Shown piece by piece: positions 62,824 through 64,000 of a stretch of DNA of 64,000 nt (positions within the stretch are counted from its first letter, which is position 1; every line of letters begins with the position of its first letter). The position numbers and the translations under genes are program-made. A model generated the notes under the pieces. That model saw only the letters and a list, made by a program, of their open reading frames with translations. It was not told the origin of the DNA and searched no databases. The DNA comes from Bacteroides stercorirosoris (GTDB taxonomy: Bacteria > Bacteroidota > Bacteroidia > Bacteroidales > Bacteroidaceae): positions 1 through 64,000 of the forward strand of contig NZ_FQZN01000021.1 in assembly GCF_900142015.1 (NCBI RefSeq), read 5' to 3'.

Positions 62824-63273
62824 ATGACTACCAAGAGAAGAATGGATTACCGGGTGGACGAGGATGCCTTGAAGCGCATGATGGCAGGGGATGTCACGGC
62901 ATTGGAGGAAACAGTTCCACCGGCTGGGGCTTTGGAAAAAGAGGCCGTCCCTTTCCGGGAGACGCAAGATAAAAAGGCTTCTGTCAGTCCTTCTAAAAAG
63001 CAAACGAGGAAATTTCCGGATGAAGTAACCGGTACCAATGAATACCGGCTACGTTTTCTGGAAGCAAAGCTGGCGGGTACAAGAAGGCAGACCTATGTTA
63101 ACGATACATTATACAGGACTGTTGCCAAAGTATTGCCGGTCATTGCTCCGGATATGTCCGTCCCGATGTTTTTAAACAGTGTCCTGTCAGACCATCTGGA
63201 AAGGTATCAGGACATCATCAACGAGATATATAACCAGGAAGCTACACAAAAACCGATAGAATGGAAGAAATAG
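62824..63273 (+). CDS. traB: TraB-like protein (DUF3408)
   Basis: 149 residues. N-terminal half charged and disordered (KKASVSPSKKQTRKFPDEVT), C-terminal half helical (RQTYVNDTLYRTVAKVLPVI, then SVPMFLNSVLSDHLERYQDI), a layout shared with DUF3408 proteins that follow ParA in Bacteroidales ICEs. It may bind DNA as a ribbon-helix-helix-like partner of TraA. It overlaps traC by 13 bp. Confidence 0.75.
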   Translation: MTTKRRMDYRVDEDALKRMMAGDVTALEETVPPAGALEKEAVPFRETQDKKASVSPSKKQTRKFPDEVTGTNEYRLRFLEAKLAGTRRQTYVNDTLYRTVAKVLPVIAPDMSVPMFLNSVLSDHLERYQDIINEIYNQEATQKPIEWKK

Positions 63274-63929
63274 TTTATTTATCGATACGGCTCGGCTGTA
63301 CCGCTTATCTATTATATAAGGTATGGGAGCAGAAGAAGAGAATAGGTAAGATATGTGACCTGCTTTATACTCCCCGTAAGAAACCGGAAATGGAGAAGGA
63401 CCACCACCGGAATCCGGAAAATGCGGCAGATGTGATGGGTGCCACTCGTTTTGTCTATCTGGATGAGAATGCAGGAAAGACCGTTGCCCCTTACATGAGC
63501 CAGCAATTGGAAATGGGAAGCGACCTTATCGGCAAGGATGAGGATATTCCGGAAGATGAAGTGGAATGCAAACTGCCTTTGGAGGAGATGAGAATGCTGA
63601 AAGACGAACAGGAAAAACTGGACAGCCGTTCTCCCGAGACGGAAGCCATTGTTCCGGCAGTTACTCCCGCCGACTTGCTCAATGTAGGTGACGTGCTGTT
63701 CAATTTGGATGGTGCCGGTTCAGATGAGAACAAATCATACCGGGCCGCCATGACACTGCGTGCCATCCAGGAAACGGACATGTTCGAGTTGTTCTCCTCC
63801 CAGATGGAGAACAAGAAACTGATAGAGGAGCTGATGGAAAAGTATGTGGATGAGGAAGGGAATGCTCTGCCTTTAAAAAAAGAGAGGAACGTTTCCAAAC
63901 CTGTCGCAGACTGGAGGAAGCTGGTCTGA
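63261..63929 (+). CDS. traC: TraC-like protein (DUF4122)
   Basis: 222 residues. A short hydrophobic N-terminus (IVYLSIRLGCTAYLLYKVW) could be a membrane anchor; the rest is acidic and soluble (VPAVTPADLLNVGDVLFNLD). Place and length match the DUF4122 gene third in tra operons. Function unknown. Confidence 0.7.
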   Translation: MEEIVYLSIRLGCTAYLLYKVWEQKKRIGKICDLLYTPRKKPEMEKDHHRNPENAADVMGATRFVYLDENAGKTVAPYMSQQLEMGSDLIGKDEDIPEDEVECKLPLEEMRMLKDEQEKLDSRSPETEAIVPAVTPADLLNVGDVLFNLDGAGSDENKSYRAAMTLRAIQETDMFELFSSQMENKKLIEELMEKYVDEEGNALPLKKERNVSKPVADWRKLV

Positions 63930-63950
63930 AAAGGCAATATCATGTCCGGA

Positions 63951-63988
63951 AAATCCTGTACGCGTTGAAGTGTACGGGATTTTTTTAT
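63951..63988 (+). terminator. Terminator after traC
   Basis: ATCCTGTAC (63953-63961) pairs with GTACGGGAT (63972-63980, one G-T pair), followed by TTTTTTT. It stands 22 bp after the traC stop codon. It separates traA-C from whatever tra genes follow, or acts as an attenuator within the operon. Confidence 0.75.
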
Positions 63989-64000
63989 CATGTGCAACGG

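Overview
The window is Bacteroidales DNA (Bacteroides, Phocaeicola or Parabacteroides; the species cannot be told). The grounds are a UpxY-headed capsule locus, promoters of the Bacteroidota type (TTTG, about 20 nt, TAnnTTTG), RteA/RteB-like regulators, and MobA/MobB/coupling protein with TraA-TraB-TraC genes arranged as in CTnDOT-type conjugative transposons. Most of it reads as one integrative and conjugative element (ICE) that carries a defence pair and a whole capsular polysaccharide (CPS) locus as cargo.

Layout. 1-570: a broken chloramphenicol acetyltransferase gene, a terminator, and the 3' end of a tRNA gene (best fit tRNA-Phe) that looks like the attachment junction. 905-4280: an AAA ATPase plus subtilisin-like protease operon of the IetAS defence type, with a perfect 20-bp palindrome at its promoter. 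4491-17889: ICE maintenance region with a Toprim primase-like protein, HTH regulators, a NYN/LOTUS nuclease, a PRTRC cassette (E, C, probable F, B, ThiF), topoisomerase III, and DUF4099/DUF3945 proteins. 18623-53416: the CPS locus. It starts with a tyrosine recombinase and a promoter flanked by 25-bp inverted repeats, then upxY, a WecA-like initiating transferase, Wza, Wzc, a PHP phosphatase, rfbACDB for dTDP-L-rhamnose, Wzx, Wzy, about eight glycosyltransferases, an O-acyltransferase, a HAD protein, an NTase/kinase fusion, an APH-like kinase and YjbH-like outer membrane proteins. 53445-63929: RteA/RteB-like two-component regulators, coupling protein, MobB relaxase, MobA, probable oriT, then the start of the tra operon.

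How it works together. The CPS genes make an undecaprenyl-linked, rhamnose-containing repeat unit by the Wzx/Wzy route. The promoter in the invertible segment points away from the capsule genes in this assembly, so the locus is predicted OFF. All four 9-base G/C tracts seen in the window fall inside the CPS cargo, one of them in a signal peptide, which suggests a second layer of phase variation.

Three signals are not explained by known gene families. (1) Arrays of a 10-bp unit close to GACATCTGAT, in exact 10-bp phase, stand at four ICE operon heads (4491, 7384, 17854, 61586) and look like one shared operator. (2) Three long imperfect palindromes (6393-6562, 13417-13598, 18161-18315) lie between ICE genes. 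The first two share an apical sequence and show compensating base changes. (3) A roughly 340-bp array of TGCAATG-like words precedes the ParA-type traA gene. No CRISPR array, rRNA gene or intact insertion sequence was seen.
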